A stretch of 40,000 bases of DNA, from assembly GCF_009720735.1 (NCBI RefSeq), contig NZ_WNKU01000028.1, forward strand, positions 1-40,000, given 5' to 3'. Positions within the stretch are counted from its first letter, which is position 1; each line of letters opens with the position of its first letter. Below the pieces are notes generated by a model that was not told the origin of the DNA, ran no database searches, and saw only the letters and a list, made by a program, of their open reading frames with translations. The stretch comes from Heliobacterium mobile. GTDB taxonomy: Bacteria > Bacillota > Desulfitobacteriia > Heliobacteriales > Heliobacteriaceae. Of this stretch, positions 33,648 to 40,000 are shown one piece after another. Made by a program: the position numbers and the translations under genes.

Positions 33648-34076
33648 ATGACAAAAGAGACGGGTGCGGCAGCCATGCCGGAGCTTTCCGGCACTGCGAA
33701 CAAAGATTTGACCGGCATTTCCACCTCCTTTGAAATCCGGGAGGGAACGGTGCTGGTGATGGCGGGAGACACCATCGGACGCGGCGATGATCAACTGGGC
33801 CGTACGCTGGCCAAATCCTTTCTCTATACGCTCTCCCAAGCGGAAATGCTTCCCGGGACGATCATCTTTTTAAACAGCGGTGTCAAATTGGTCTGCCAAG
33901 ATTCCGATGCGATCGCCAGCCTGTTGGCGTTAGAGGAGCGGGGCGTCGAGATCCTCTCCTGCGGGACATGCCTCGATTTTTATCACCTAAAAGAACAGGT
34001 CGTCGCCGGAAAAGTCAGCAACATGTATGCGATTGTCGATACCCTCACTCGAGCACCGAAAGTGATCCATTTTTAA
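33648..34076 (+). CDS. YedF-like DsrE-fold protein lacking the TusA domain
   Basis: From ATG 33648 (GGAGG 9 bp upstream) the protein has 142 residues. It matches the C-terminal DsrE-like half of YedF (TIGR03527, linked to selenium metabolism): LAKSFLYTLSQAEMLPGTIIFLNSGVKL and VEILSCGTCLDFYHLKEQVVAGKVSNMY with Cys residues in CGTC. The usual N-terminal TusA/SirA domain with its CPxP motif is missing; instead there are about 30 polar residues. No selD, selA or selB is in the window. A sulfur or selenium transfer role is therefore uncertain; the protein may rely on a TusA supplied separately. Confidence 0.82.
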   Translation: MTKETGAAAMPELSGTANKDLTGISTSFEIREGTVLVMAGDTIGRGDDQLGRTLAKSFLYTLSQAEMLPGTIIFLNSGVKLVCQDSDAIASLLALEERGVEILSCGTCLDFYHLKEQVVAGKVSNMYAIVDTLTRAPKVIHF

Positions 34077-34079
34077 GCC

Positions 34080-35075
34080 ATGAGTACAGCAGCGAAAGAA
34101 CCCTTCTGGCGCCGCTGGTGGCCCTGGGGGAAGAAGCAAAAGACGATGGAACCGGACGAACAGATCCGGGAATTTTTACAGAACCTGGTGCAGGGGATCG
34201 TGCCGAGCCAGGAACAGTTGGCGGTCATCTTAAAAGAGCCGCCTGAAAAACGCAGCCAGTGGTGGCTCGCTGCCGTGCGGGTAGTGCCCACAGCGACCGG
34301 GAAGATGGTCAACGGCATGGGACCCTCGTCGAGCCCGGCATGGCGGTTGGCCCGGATCTTGCGGCTCGAAGTCTATTGGCAAGAGGTCATGAGCAATCTG
34401 CCGACGGCACCGAAAGAGCGTGTCATCGAGACGATCGGCCCGATGCCGCTGCCGGAAGTTCTCCCGCTGTTAGAAGCAGCCTTGATCAGCGGTGCCCCCT
34501 CGGTCAGCTTAGCTGCTGCCGATTACTTGGCGAAACGACCAGAGCCACGGGTGACCGACTTCTTTATCGAAGTGCTCCATCGCCCTGACGGCGGCCCTTG
34601 GACCGACCGGGCTGCACGGGGCTTGGCGATGCGCCGTTCCTTTGATGGTCAATCGGTCTGGTCACAACTGATCGCCATGACGACGCAGGCGGAAGAAGAA
34701 ATCCGCAGCCGCGCCTGGGAAGTGATGGCTTCCTTCGGACCCCCGGCAGAACAGGAAGAAGTGGGCGATCTCGATGGGGCGCTGAGAAATAGCCTGAGCG
34801 ATGCCAGTTCCCACGTTCGTGCCCGAGCTGCCGAGTCGGCAGGACTGTTGGCTCGAGGAGCCTTGATTCCTGCCCTGATGGAAGCGATGTCCGATGAAGA
34901 CGAACGGGTGCGGGCGGAGGCGGCCCGTTCCTTAGGGCGGTTGGCTGCGCTCGATCTGTTAGCGGCAGAAGTGAAAAAAGACGTCCGGAACATATTAACC
35001 CAACGCCTGGAAGACCCCGATTATCGCGTCAGTGGTTGCGCCCGGCAGGCGCTGCATTACATAACCGAGAGTTGA
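34080..35075 (+). CDS. HEAT-repeat protein
   Basis: A 331-residue soluble protein. The C-terminal half shows repeated helical pairs of HEAT/PBS-lyase type: for example LRNSLSDASSHVRARAAESAGLLA, LMEAMSDEDERVRAEAARSLGRLA and LTQRLEDPDYRVSGCARQALHYI, spaced 30-40 residues. Such repeats make a curved scaffold for protein-protein binding. The N-terminal 25 residues are rich in Trp and Lys. No catalytic site is visible. It starts 3 bp after the yedF-like gene with a weak ribosome binding site, so its translation may be coupled. The partner is unknown; the MscS-type channel gene follows after 8 bp. Confidence 0.72.
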   Translation: MSTAAKEPFWRRWWPWGKKQKTMEPDEQIREFLQNLVQGIVPSQEQLAVILKEPPEKRSQWWLAAVRVVPTATGKMVNGMGPSSSPAWRLARILRLEVYWQEVMSNLPTAPKERVIETIGPMPLPEVLPLLEAALISGAPSVSLAAADYLAKRPEPRVTDFFIEVLHRPDGGPWTDRAARGLAMRRSFDGQSVWSQLIAMTTQAEEEIRSRAWEVMASFGPPAEQEEVGDLDGALRNSLSDASSHVRARAAESAGLLARGALIPALMEAMSDEDERVRAEAARSLGRLAALDLLAAEVKKDVRNILTQRLEDPDYRVSGCARQALHYITES

Positions 35076-35083
35076 GGTGAGCC

Positions 35084-36007
35084 ATGCTCAGTATTTTCGG
35101 TCAATATGTGAGTACGCGGATGCAGGCGATCGGCATGGGGGATTGGGCTGAGCCGACAGCCGCCTTCACCGTGGGTACCATCCACGTTGTCTTTGCCCTC
35201 TTTTTGGCCTGGTTGGTGCTTCGCTTTGGTAAAAAAGCGATCGACGGCATTTTTTCCCGGGAAAACGGCATGACATTGATCAACGAAAAACGGGGGGCCA
35301 CCTTGGCCACCCTGTTGAAAAGCTTGCTCTTCTACAGTGTCTTTTTCATCACAGCCATGGAAGTGTTGAACACGGTCTTCGGGGTTCAAACTCAGGCGCT
35401 GCTAGCCGGCGCGGGCGTCTTCGGTATCGCTGTCGGCTTCGGTGCCCAGAGCCTCATGCGCGACGTGATTACCGGCTTTTTTATCATCTTTGAAAATCAA
35501 TACGCCGTTGGTGAGTTTGTCACCATCGGCAAGTATTCCGGCGTTGTCGAAGAAGTGGGATTGCGCGTAACCAAGATTCGAGATATCACGGGAGACCTGC
35601 ACATCATCCCGAACGGGCAGGTCAAGGAAGTAAGCAACAAAAACCGCGGTCCCATGACGGCGTTGGTCGACATCAGCATCGCCTATGAAGAAAATGTGGA
35701 TCGGGCCTTAGACATCTTGGAGTCGGCCTCCAAGGAAATGACCCAGGAGATGGCCGAGTGGATTACCGAGGGGCCGCAAGTGCTGGGTGTCGTCAATTTA
35801 GGACCGTCGGAAGTGGTCATTCGCGTCATCGCCAAGACGGTACCGATGGAACAATGGCGGATGGAACGGGAGATGCGCCGGCGTTTTAAGTTGGCTTTTG
35901 AACAGGCAGGAATCGAGATCCCTTATCCACGACAGGTCCATGTGCCCTATAGCTCTTTGCGAAGCCCCGTACAGGATGGCCTGTTGAAGCAAGAGTCTTC
36001 CAAGTAA
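35084..36007 (+). CDS. MscS-family mechanosensitive channel
   Basis: A 307-residue small-conductance mechanosensitive channel that releases solutes on osmotic downshock. Three membrane helices lie at about 31-46, 78-97 and 105-140; the last is the pore-lining TM3, here LLAGAGVFGIAVGFGAQSLMRDVITGFFIIFE, with Gly/Ala packing. The beta domain follows (QYAVGEFVTIGKYSGVVEEVGLRVTKIRD) and the C-terminal alpha-beta domain ends near residue 285. GAGGTGAGCC precedes the ATG. Length and order are standard for MscS. It is co-transcribed with the DUF951 gene (13 bp gap). Confidence 0.9.
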   Translation: MLSIFGQYVSTRMQAIGMGDWAEPTAAFTVGTIHVVFALFLAWLVLRFGKKAIDGIFSRENGMTLINEKRGATLATLLKSLLFYSVFFITAMEVLNTVFGVQTQALLAGAGVFGIAVGFGAQSLMRDVITGFFIIFENQYAVGEFVTIGKYSGVVEEVGLRVTKIRDITGDLHIIPNGQVKEVSNKNRGPMTALVDISIAYEENVDRALDILESASKEMTQEMAEWITEGPQVLGVVNLGPSEVVIRVIAKTVPMEQWRMEREMRRRFKLAFEQAGIEIPYPRQVHVPYSSLRSPVQDGLLKQESSK

Positions 36008-36020
36008 GAGGTGAATCGGA

Positions 36021-36230
36021 ATGGCCCATTTTTCCGTTGGCGATCGGGTGCGCCTGCGTAAATCCCACCCATGCGGATCTACCGACTGGGAAATCACCCG
36101 TGTCGGCATGGATTTTCGCATTCGCTGCCTCGGGTGCAGCCACCAGCTGTTGATCCCGCGGGTTAAGTTTGAAAAAGCGGTGAAAGCGGTCATTTCCCGG
36201 TTCGAGGAAGCCGATCCTAAGCAAACATAA
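36021..36230 (+). CDS. DUF951 (YyzM-like) small protein
   Basis: A 69-residue protein with the DUF951 pattern FSVGDRVRLRKSHPCGSTDWEITRVGMDFRIRCLGCSHQLLIPR. Cys18 and the pair Cys36-Leu-Gly-Cys39 could bind zinc. Function is unknown; in Firmicutes the gene commonly sits beside mscS and ychF, as here. AGAGGTGAATCGG precedes the ATG. It closes the long plus-strand run and its stop codon overlaps the terminator. Confidence 0.88.
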   Translation: MAHFSVGDRVRLRKSHPCGSTDWEITRVGMDFRIRCLGCSHQLLIPRVKFEKAVKAVISRFEEADPKQT

Positions 36231-36263
36231 AGGGCACATCCCGCCTACTGGGATGTGCCCTTT
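36229..36263 (+). terminator. Terminator at the end of the dnaD-to-DUF951 run
   Basis: A perfect 14-bp stem (36229-36242 with 36250-36263) ends in TTT and begins within the TAA stop codon of the DUF951 gene. Confidence 0.85.
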
Positions 36264-36383
36264 ATGATGATATTCTTAGGATCATGCTCATCGAAGAGAT
36301 GAACTTTTATAGAAACGGGGAATACTGATCACAAGAGGTGATCTGCAATGACTATTGACCGCCGGGAACTGGCGCTGCTGTTT

Positions 36384-37292
36384 TTAGAGGCGGCTACCGA
36401 AATGCGCTGGGAAATCGCTGAGGGAAAAAGCCAGGCTCGAATCGTCCCGGGAGACGGCGTCTGTCTCGGGACTTCCTCCCTGGAGACGCCGGAAATCATC
36501 GAGCCGCCAATCACCGTCCCGGTAGACCAGGCGTACCCATAACACATAATCTTGGCTTTTTTCGAGACGCTGTTTGGATACATGATAGGAACTGAAGGCG
36601 CTCACGTCGGCCACCGCTTCGACGGTTTGTTTCTCCGCGTCTACCTTTACATTTCGGACAAGGTAGACCTGGAGGTCATACTCAGGATCTTCAAACTGCG
36701 GATAGCGGGAAAAAAACTGGTGCCAGCCGGCGATGGACTGTTTCACTTCCTCTCGCCGGGGCGATTGTTCTGTCAAAGCTTGATCGATCAATTCATCGTT
36801 ATTTTCTGTGATTGCTTGACTCAACTGTTCAAATTTATTGAGCAGGTGATCTCGGATGACTTTGTCTGCATCAGCGTATTTGGCCAGACGCTCTGGCCCA
36901 TACGCTTCGGGTGGCACCAGATAATGTTCATAAGCCTTGCCGATTCCCCATACCAGCGGAATCGAAAGGGCGAGAGCCAAAACGAGGCCGAGGGGAATGA
37001 GCACCCACCGGCTTTTAGCCAATGCCTTGACTTTGGCCAGGCGATCGACCGGTTCGACTGGCATCGCTGTTGCGGTTCCGTGCCTGGATTCCGATGATGA
37101 GGATTCTGACTGTTTTTTTGTGCCTGCCTGTGACGAATCGATGATGATGGGCGGAGAGTCACTCGCGATAGAAGAATTCGATTGCGCCATATCAACTGGA
37201 AGCGAACGATGCAAATCAGCTTCCAGATCTTCTAATGAGAAACTATCTAAATTTAAACTCCCGTCTTGTGGAAAAATTAAATCATCAGCCAT
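36384..37292 (-). CDS. Membrane-anchored protein of unknown function
   Basis: A 302-residue protein, starting at ATG 37292 with AAGGAG 8 bp upstream. The first 90 residues are acidic and Ser-rich (DSPPIIIDSSQAG, SESSSSES) and probably disordered. One membrane helix follows (about 95-118, LGLVLALALSIPLVWGIG). The remaining exported or cytoplasmic part (about 130-300) is mixed alpha/beta with WHQFFSRYPQFEDPEYDL and VLWVRLVYRDGDWRLDDFRRL, which resembles NTF2/SnoaL-like or DUF4878-type folds in rhythm only. I do not recognise the family. It is a single minus-strand gene, convergent with the DUF951 run. Confidence 0.65.
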   Translation of the reverse strand: MADDLIFPQDGSLNLDSFSLEDLEADLHRSLPVDMAQSNSSIASDSPPIIIDSSQAGTKKQSESSSSESRHGTATAMPVEPVDRLAKVKALAKSRWVLIPLGLVLALALSIPLVWGIGKAYEHYLVPPEAYGPERLAKYADADKVIRDHLLNKFEQLSQAITENNDELIDQALTEQSPRREEVKQSIAGWHQFFSRYPQFEDPEYDLQVYLVRNVKVDAEKQTVEAVADVSAFSSYHVSKQRLEKSQDYVLWVRLVYRDGDWRLDDFRRLQGGSPETDAVSRDDSSLAFSLSDFPAHFGSRL

Positions 37293-37394
37293 TGCAGGGC
37301 TCCTTGCCATTGATCGAAGTAGGTTGTGTAAATCCATTTTACTATATTTTCAGGGTTAAGATTCTAGAAAATATACATTCTTAGAAAAATCTAA

Positions 37395-37425
37395 AAGTTG
37401 CCCACCCGAACGAGGTGGACAACTT
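37395..37425 (-). terminator. Terminator of the 45-residue membrane peptide gene
   Basis: A 12-bp stem with one mismatch (37395-37406 with 37414-37425) lies just after the stop at 37429. On the minus strand it runs into TTAGATTTTT. Confidence 0.65.
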
Positions 37426-37428
37426 CAT

Positions 37429-37566
37429 CTAATCATCCCGGCCGAAAATGAGAAAGAGCACGACGGCGGCGATGATCAGGAGGACAATCCCCTTATCACC
37501 TTGAAAAAAGTCTTTCCAATTATCGATCTCAAAGCCGCCGAACTCGAATCCGTCCCGTGAAGCCAT
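37429..37566 (-). CDS. 45-residue single-span membrane peptide
   Basis: A small gene visible on the minus strand: ATG at 37566 preceded by GGGAGGTGGGGCG, TAG at 37429-37431. The peptide has an acidic/aromatic N-terminal half (MASRDGFEFGGFEIDNW), then KDFFQGDKG, and one membrane helix IVLLIIAAVVLFLIFG before a GRDD end. The pattern resembles small sporulation-associated or regulatory membrane peptides in general, but I cannot assign a family. Strong ribosome binding site and dedicated terminator argue that it is real. Confidence 0.65.
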   Translation of the reverse strand: MASRDGFEFGGFEIDNWKDFFQGDKGIVLLIIAAVVLFLIFGRDD

Positions 37567-37733
37567 CGCCCCACCTCCCTTGTCACAGGTCTTTCTTCTA
37601 TAAAATATGTAAAAAGGCAGGGAGTGCTACAAGATGGAGCGAATCTCAGATACGAGGCCTCCCTTGAAATCATAGGTTCCTTCGTCTAAACTTAACTGTG
37701 GCTATGGCCAAATCACTGTGGGAGTTGATCGTT

Positions 37734-38834
37734 GTGCCGGTCCAGGCGGGTATCGTCGGTTTGCCAAACGTCGGCAAATCCACCCTTTTTAATGCGATTA
37801 CCAAGGCGGGCGCGGAAGCCGCCAATTATCCTTTCTGTACCATTGAACCGAACGTGGGTATGGTGGAAGTCCCCGATCCCCGGTTGGACAAGCTGGCAGA
37901 AATGGTCAAACCAAATCGGGTTGTTCCGGCAGTCGTGCGCTTTGTCGACATTGCCGGTCTCGTGCGAGGCGCCTCGAAAGGGGAAGGTCTCGGCAACAAG
38001 TTTTTATCCCATATCCGTGAAGTCGACGCTGTCATTCATGTGGTACGGTGCTTTGAAGATTCCGATGTCACCCATGTCGATGGAAAAGTATCTCCCTTGC
38101 GGGATATTGACACGATTGAACTGGAACTGATCCTTTCTGATATGGAAGCGGTCGAACGGCGTCTCGATCGGGTCCAGAAAAACCTAAAATCGGGCGACAA
38201 AAAAGCCCTTGCCGAAAAAGTGGTGCTGGAGCGTCTCCGTGACGCTTTTGAAGAAGAAAAGCCGGCTCGTGCGATCGACTGGACCCCGGAAGAGGCAGAA
38301 ATCGTGCGGGGTTTGTTCCTCTTGACGAGCAAACCGGTGCTCTATGTGGCGAACGTATCGGAAGATGAAGTGGGCCAACCGGACAATCCGCTGGTGAAAG
38401 AGGTTCGGGCTCGGGCCGATCAAGAAGGCGCTGGCGTCGTCGTCATCTGTGCCAAGATTGAGGCAGAGATTGCCGAACTGACCGACCCAGAAGAGCGAGC
38501 CATGTTTTTATCGGACTTGGGCCTCGAAGAATCAGGTCTCGACCGTCTGATCCGGGAGACCTATACGCTGCTGGGCCTAATCACCTACTTTACGGCAGGA
38601 GTGCAGGAAGTACGGGCGTGGACGATTACGAAGGGGATGAAAGCACCTCAAGCCGCCGGTGTCATTCACACCGACTTTGAGCGGGGCTTTATCCGTGCCG
38701 AGGTCACCGGTTATGATGACCTCATCTCCACCGGGAGCCAGGCAGCTGCCCGAGACAAGGGCCTCATGCGCTTGGAAGGCAAAGAGTATGTGATGCACGA
38801 TGGGGATGTCGTTCATTTCCGGTTTAACGTATAA
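37734..38834 (+). CDS. ychF: Redox-regulated ATPase YchF (Obg family)
   Basis: YchF is a P-loop protein of the Obg group that prefers ATP over GTP and binds ribosomes. I start it at GTG 37734 with GGGAG 9 bp upstream, giving 366 residues, the usual length, with the beginning [17 protein letters not shown]. An upstream ATG at 37698 would add 12 atypical residues. Switch motif [17 protein letters not shown] is at about 68-84, and the atypical G4-like NVSE lies near 208. The C-terminal TGS domain (about 280-366) ends in [14 protein letters not shown]. Position between DUF951 and ssb is as in many Firmicutes. Confidence 0.93.
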   Translation: MPVQAGIVGLPNVGKSTLFNAITKAGAEAANYPFCTIEPNVGMVEVPDPRLDKLAEMVKPNRVVPAVVRFVDIAGLVRGASKGEGLGNKFLSHIREVDAVIHVVRCFEDSDVTHVDGKVSPLRDIDTIELELILSDMEAVERRLDRVQKNLKSGDKKALAEKVVLERLRDAFEEEKPARAIDWTPEEAEIVRGLFLLTSKPVLYVANVSEDEVGQPDNPLVKEVRARADQEGAGVVVICAKIEAEIAELTDPEERAMFLSDLGLEESGLDRLIRETYTLLGLITYFTAGVQEVRAWTITKGMKAPQAAGVIHTDFERGFIRAEVTGYDDLISTGSQAAARDKGLMRLEGKEYVMHDGDVVHFRFNV

Positions 38835-38848
38835 TTTGAGGAAAAGAG

Positions 38849-38877
38849 TTGTCGAAGTAAGAATCCTATGCTAGACT
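38849..38877 (+). promoter_or_regulatory. ssb promoter
   Basis: TTGTCG (38849-38854), 17 bp and TAGACT (38872-38877) lie 32 bp before the ssb ATG. Confidence 0.55.
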
Positions 38878-38909
38878 TGAAATATATGGAATAAAAAGGG
38901 GGAAATTCC

Positions 38910-39488
38910 ATGTTAAACCGGGTGATCCTAATTGGTCGTCTCGGCAGAGATCCGGAACTCAAACACACCACCAACAATACACCACTTTGTACGTTTAGTC
39001 TTGCAGTTGACAGACCTCAAGGTTCCAATCAGCGGCAGATGGGTGCTGAAAAGATTACGGATTGGTTCAATATTACCGTCTGGAATCAGCAAGCGATTAC
39101 CTGTAGTCAGTACCTACATAAAGGTCGACTTGTCGCCGTCGATGGTCGACTGCAGACCCGTTCTTGGACGGACCAACAGACTGGCCAAAAGCGCTCCGCT
39201 GTGGATATCGTCGCAGAAACAGTTCGCTTCTTAGAGCGTGGTGATGCTCAACCGGGCGCCGGTGCTGGCGCAGGTGCCTCTGGCTTTGGTGCACCTCCGG
39301 CTGGCGGCGGTTACGGTGGACCGGCTGCCGGCGGTGGATATGGCGGTGCAGGCGGATTTGGCGGAGCTTCCGGTGGAGGCTTCGGCGGTCCTGCCGGCGG
39401 CGGCAATTATGGCGGTGGCGGAGCCGGCGGGTTTGGCAGCGAAATCAGCTTCCCTGATCCTCCGGAAGAGGACGATCTCCCCTTTTAA
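38910..39488 (+). CDS. ssb: Single-stranded DNA-binding protein
   Basis: Ssb coats single-stranded DNA and recruits repair and replication proteins. The N-terminal OB fold (1-110) starts MLNRVILIGRLGRDPELKHT and includes aromatic DNA-stacking residues (DWFNITVWNQQA). A Gly-rich flexible linker (about 113-178) is followed by the acidic tip PDPPEEDDLPF that binds partner proteins. AAAGGGGGAAATTCC is the ribosome binding site. Unlike Bacillus and many Clostridia, rpsF is not upstream and rpsR is not downstream; ssb has its own promoter and terminator here. Confidence 0.96.
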   Translation: MLNRVILIGRLGRDPELKHTTNNTPLCTFSLAVDRPQGSNQRQMGAEKITDWFNITVWNQQAITCSQYLHKGRLVAVDGRLQTRSWTDQQTGQKRSAVDIVAETVRFLERGDAQPGAGAGAGASGFGAPPAGGGYGGPAAGGGYGGAGGFGGASGGGFGGPAGGGNYGGGGAGGFGSEISFPDPPEEDDLPF

Positions 39489-39494
39489 AATGGG

Positions 39495-39544
39495 AAAAGG
39501 CCGGTGTGGCATAACCATCTATGGATGCGCCATACCGGCCTTTT
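39495..39544 (+). terminator. Terminator of ssb
   Basis: A 16-bp stem with one G-T wobble (39495-39510 with 39529-39544) ends in TTTT, 6 bp after the stop. Confidence 0.85.
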
Positions 39545-39621
39545 GTATTATGGTCTTAATCAAAAAAACCGGTTCCCATTAGAGCTGTGACTACGAACAT
39601 AAACGGTTCCAAAAAATTCAT

Positions 39622-39650
39622 TTGACAAGAAGTTCATTAGCTGATATCCT
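39622..39650 (+). promoter_or_regulatory. tRNA-operon promoter
   Basis: A consensus TTGACA (39622-39627), 17-bp spacer and TATCCT (39645-39650) lie 55 bp before the first tRNA. It is the strongest sigma-A-like promoter that I found in the window. Confidence 0.75.
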
Positions 39651-39705
39651 TAGTTACTGTTCGGCGCTACATTGAGTGAAAGCTCGATGAGCAATGAATG
39701 AAAAC

Positions 39706-39782
39706 GGAGCAGTGGTGTAGAGGCCTAACATGCCAGCCTGTCACGCTGGAGATCGCGGGTTCGAATCCCGTCTGCTCCGCCA
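39706..39782 (+). tRNA. tRNA-Asp (GTC)
   Basis: The acceptor stem GGAGCAG pairs with CTGCTCC and encoded CCA ends at 39782. The anticodon loop CTGTCAC gives GTC for aspartate. The T arm GGTTCGAATCC is intact. Total 77 nt. Confidence 0.95.
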
Positions 39783-39811
39783 TTCATCTTTTGTATCCTT
39801 TCATCGTATAT

Positions 39812-39898
39812 GCCGAAGTGGCGGAATTGGCAGACGCGCTGGTCTCAAAAACCAGTGAGGGAAACTTCGTGCCGGTTCGACCCCGGCCTTCGGCACCA
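39812..39898 (+). tRNA. tRNA-Leu (CAA)
   Basis: GCCGAAG pairs with CTTCGGC, followed by A and an encoded CCA. The anticodon loop CTCAAAA gives CAA (reads TTG). A long variable arm (TGAGGGAAACTTCG) marks it as a class II tRNA. Total 87 nt. Confidence 0.95.
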
Positions 39899-39899
39899 T

Positions 39900-39975
<76 letters not shown>

Positions 39976-39982
39976 TCTAAAT

Positions 39983-40000
39983 GCGAGAGTGGCGGAACTG
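39983..40000 (+). tRNA. 5' end of another tRNA, probably tRNA-Leu (partial)
   Basis: GCGAGAGTGGCGGAACTG begins 7 bp after tRNA-Trp and matches the acceptor and D-stem start typical of tRNA-Leu. The anticodon is beyond the window edge. Confidence 0.65.

Noticed and set aside
36348-36542. Plus-strand 64-residue frame with a fair ribosome binding site (AGAGGTGATC), overlapping the end of the minus-strand gene
   Set aside because: It lies antisense to the C-terminal part of a 302-residue gene, the ribosome binding site is inside an inverted repeat (GATCAC...GTGATC, 36327-36343) that may be the minus-strand gene's terminator, and the peptide has no recognisable pattern.
38849-38856. TTGTCGAA in the ssb promoter as a Spo0A box
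   Set aside because: It coincides with the -35 element and the same 7-base core occurs inside several genes of the window by chance.

Overview
The window looks like a chromosomal segment of an anaerobic, endospore-forming Firmicute of the Clostridia type. Heliobacteria are a plausible home, but no photosynthesis gene is present to prove it. The hints are Gram-positive style ribosome binding sites with frequent GTG and TTG starts, a DnaD plus DnaC-type helicase-loading pair, a Spo0B-like kinase, ComA/ComB, Hcp with a DUF1858 protein, and the MscS - DUF951 - YchF - Ssb gene order found near the replication origin in many Firmicutes.

Layout. 1-174 is the tail of a probable transposase. 443-2579 is the nrfHA operon for cytochrome c nitrite reductase. 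2621-4387 holds an HD-domain gene (minus) and an unrecognised helical protein (plus). 4566-9284 is one giant hybrid sensor kinase with its own terminator. 9325-10734 is a membrane protein overlapping a Spo0B-like kinase, behind a promoter with a Spo0A-box-like sequence. 10819-13037 is comA, comB and a DUF441 membrane protein. 13044-16621 (minus) carries a tiny membrane protein, an MFS transporter and acetyl-CoA synthetase. 16807-17689 contains two clusters of DnaA boxes around an unknown coiled-coil gene. 17628-20212 is a CadC-like metal sensor, a COG0701 permease and its YcgQ-type partner. 20297-24180 holds a Ski2-like helicase, a thioredoxin and a methyltransferase. 24253-28645 is a nitrosative-stress module: an Rrf2 regulator, hcp, a NapH-like polyferredoxin, a small siroheme reductase and a DUF1858 redox-disulfide protein. 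28801-36263 is a long co-directional run: dnaD-like, dnaC-like, cvpA-like, an M18 aminopeptidase, yedF-like, a HEAT-repeat protein, mscS and DUF951. 36384-37566 (minus) has a membrane-anchored unknown and a 45-residue membrane peptide. 37734-39544 is ychF and ssb, and 39622-40000 is a tRNA cluster (Asp, Leu, Trp and the beginning of another Leu).

How the parts work together. The strongest system-level signal is that nrfHA and hcp, 24 kb apart, have nearly superimposable promoters. Each has GTGAT-N4-ATCAC, exactly 22 bp, then TATACT. That is class II geometry for a CRP/FNR-family activator and ties nitrite ammonification to the Hcp module. A second theme is sporulation: the Spo0B-like kinase with its 0A-box-like site, followed by comAB, which can make sulfolactate, a known spore compound in Bacillus. 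A third is chromosome replication: DnaD, DnaC, Ssb and the DnaA-box clusters.

The left third (about 1-11 kb) reads as more AT-rich than 12-36 kb. All function calls come from motif reading without database searches.
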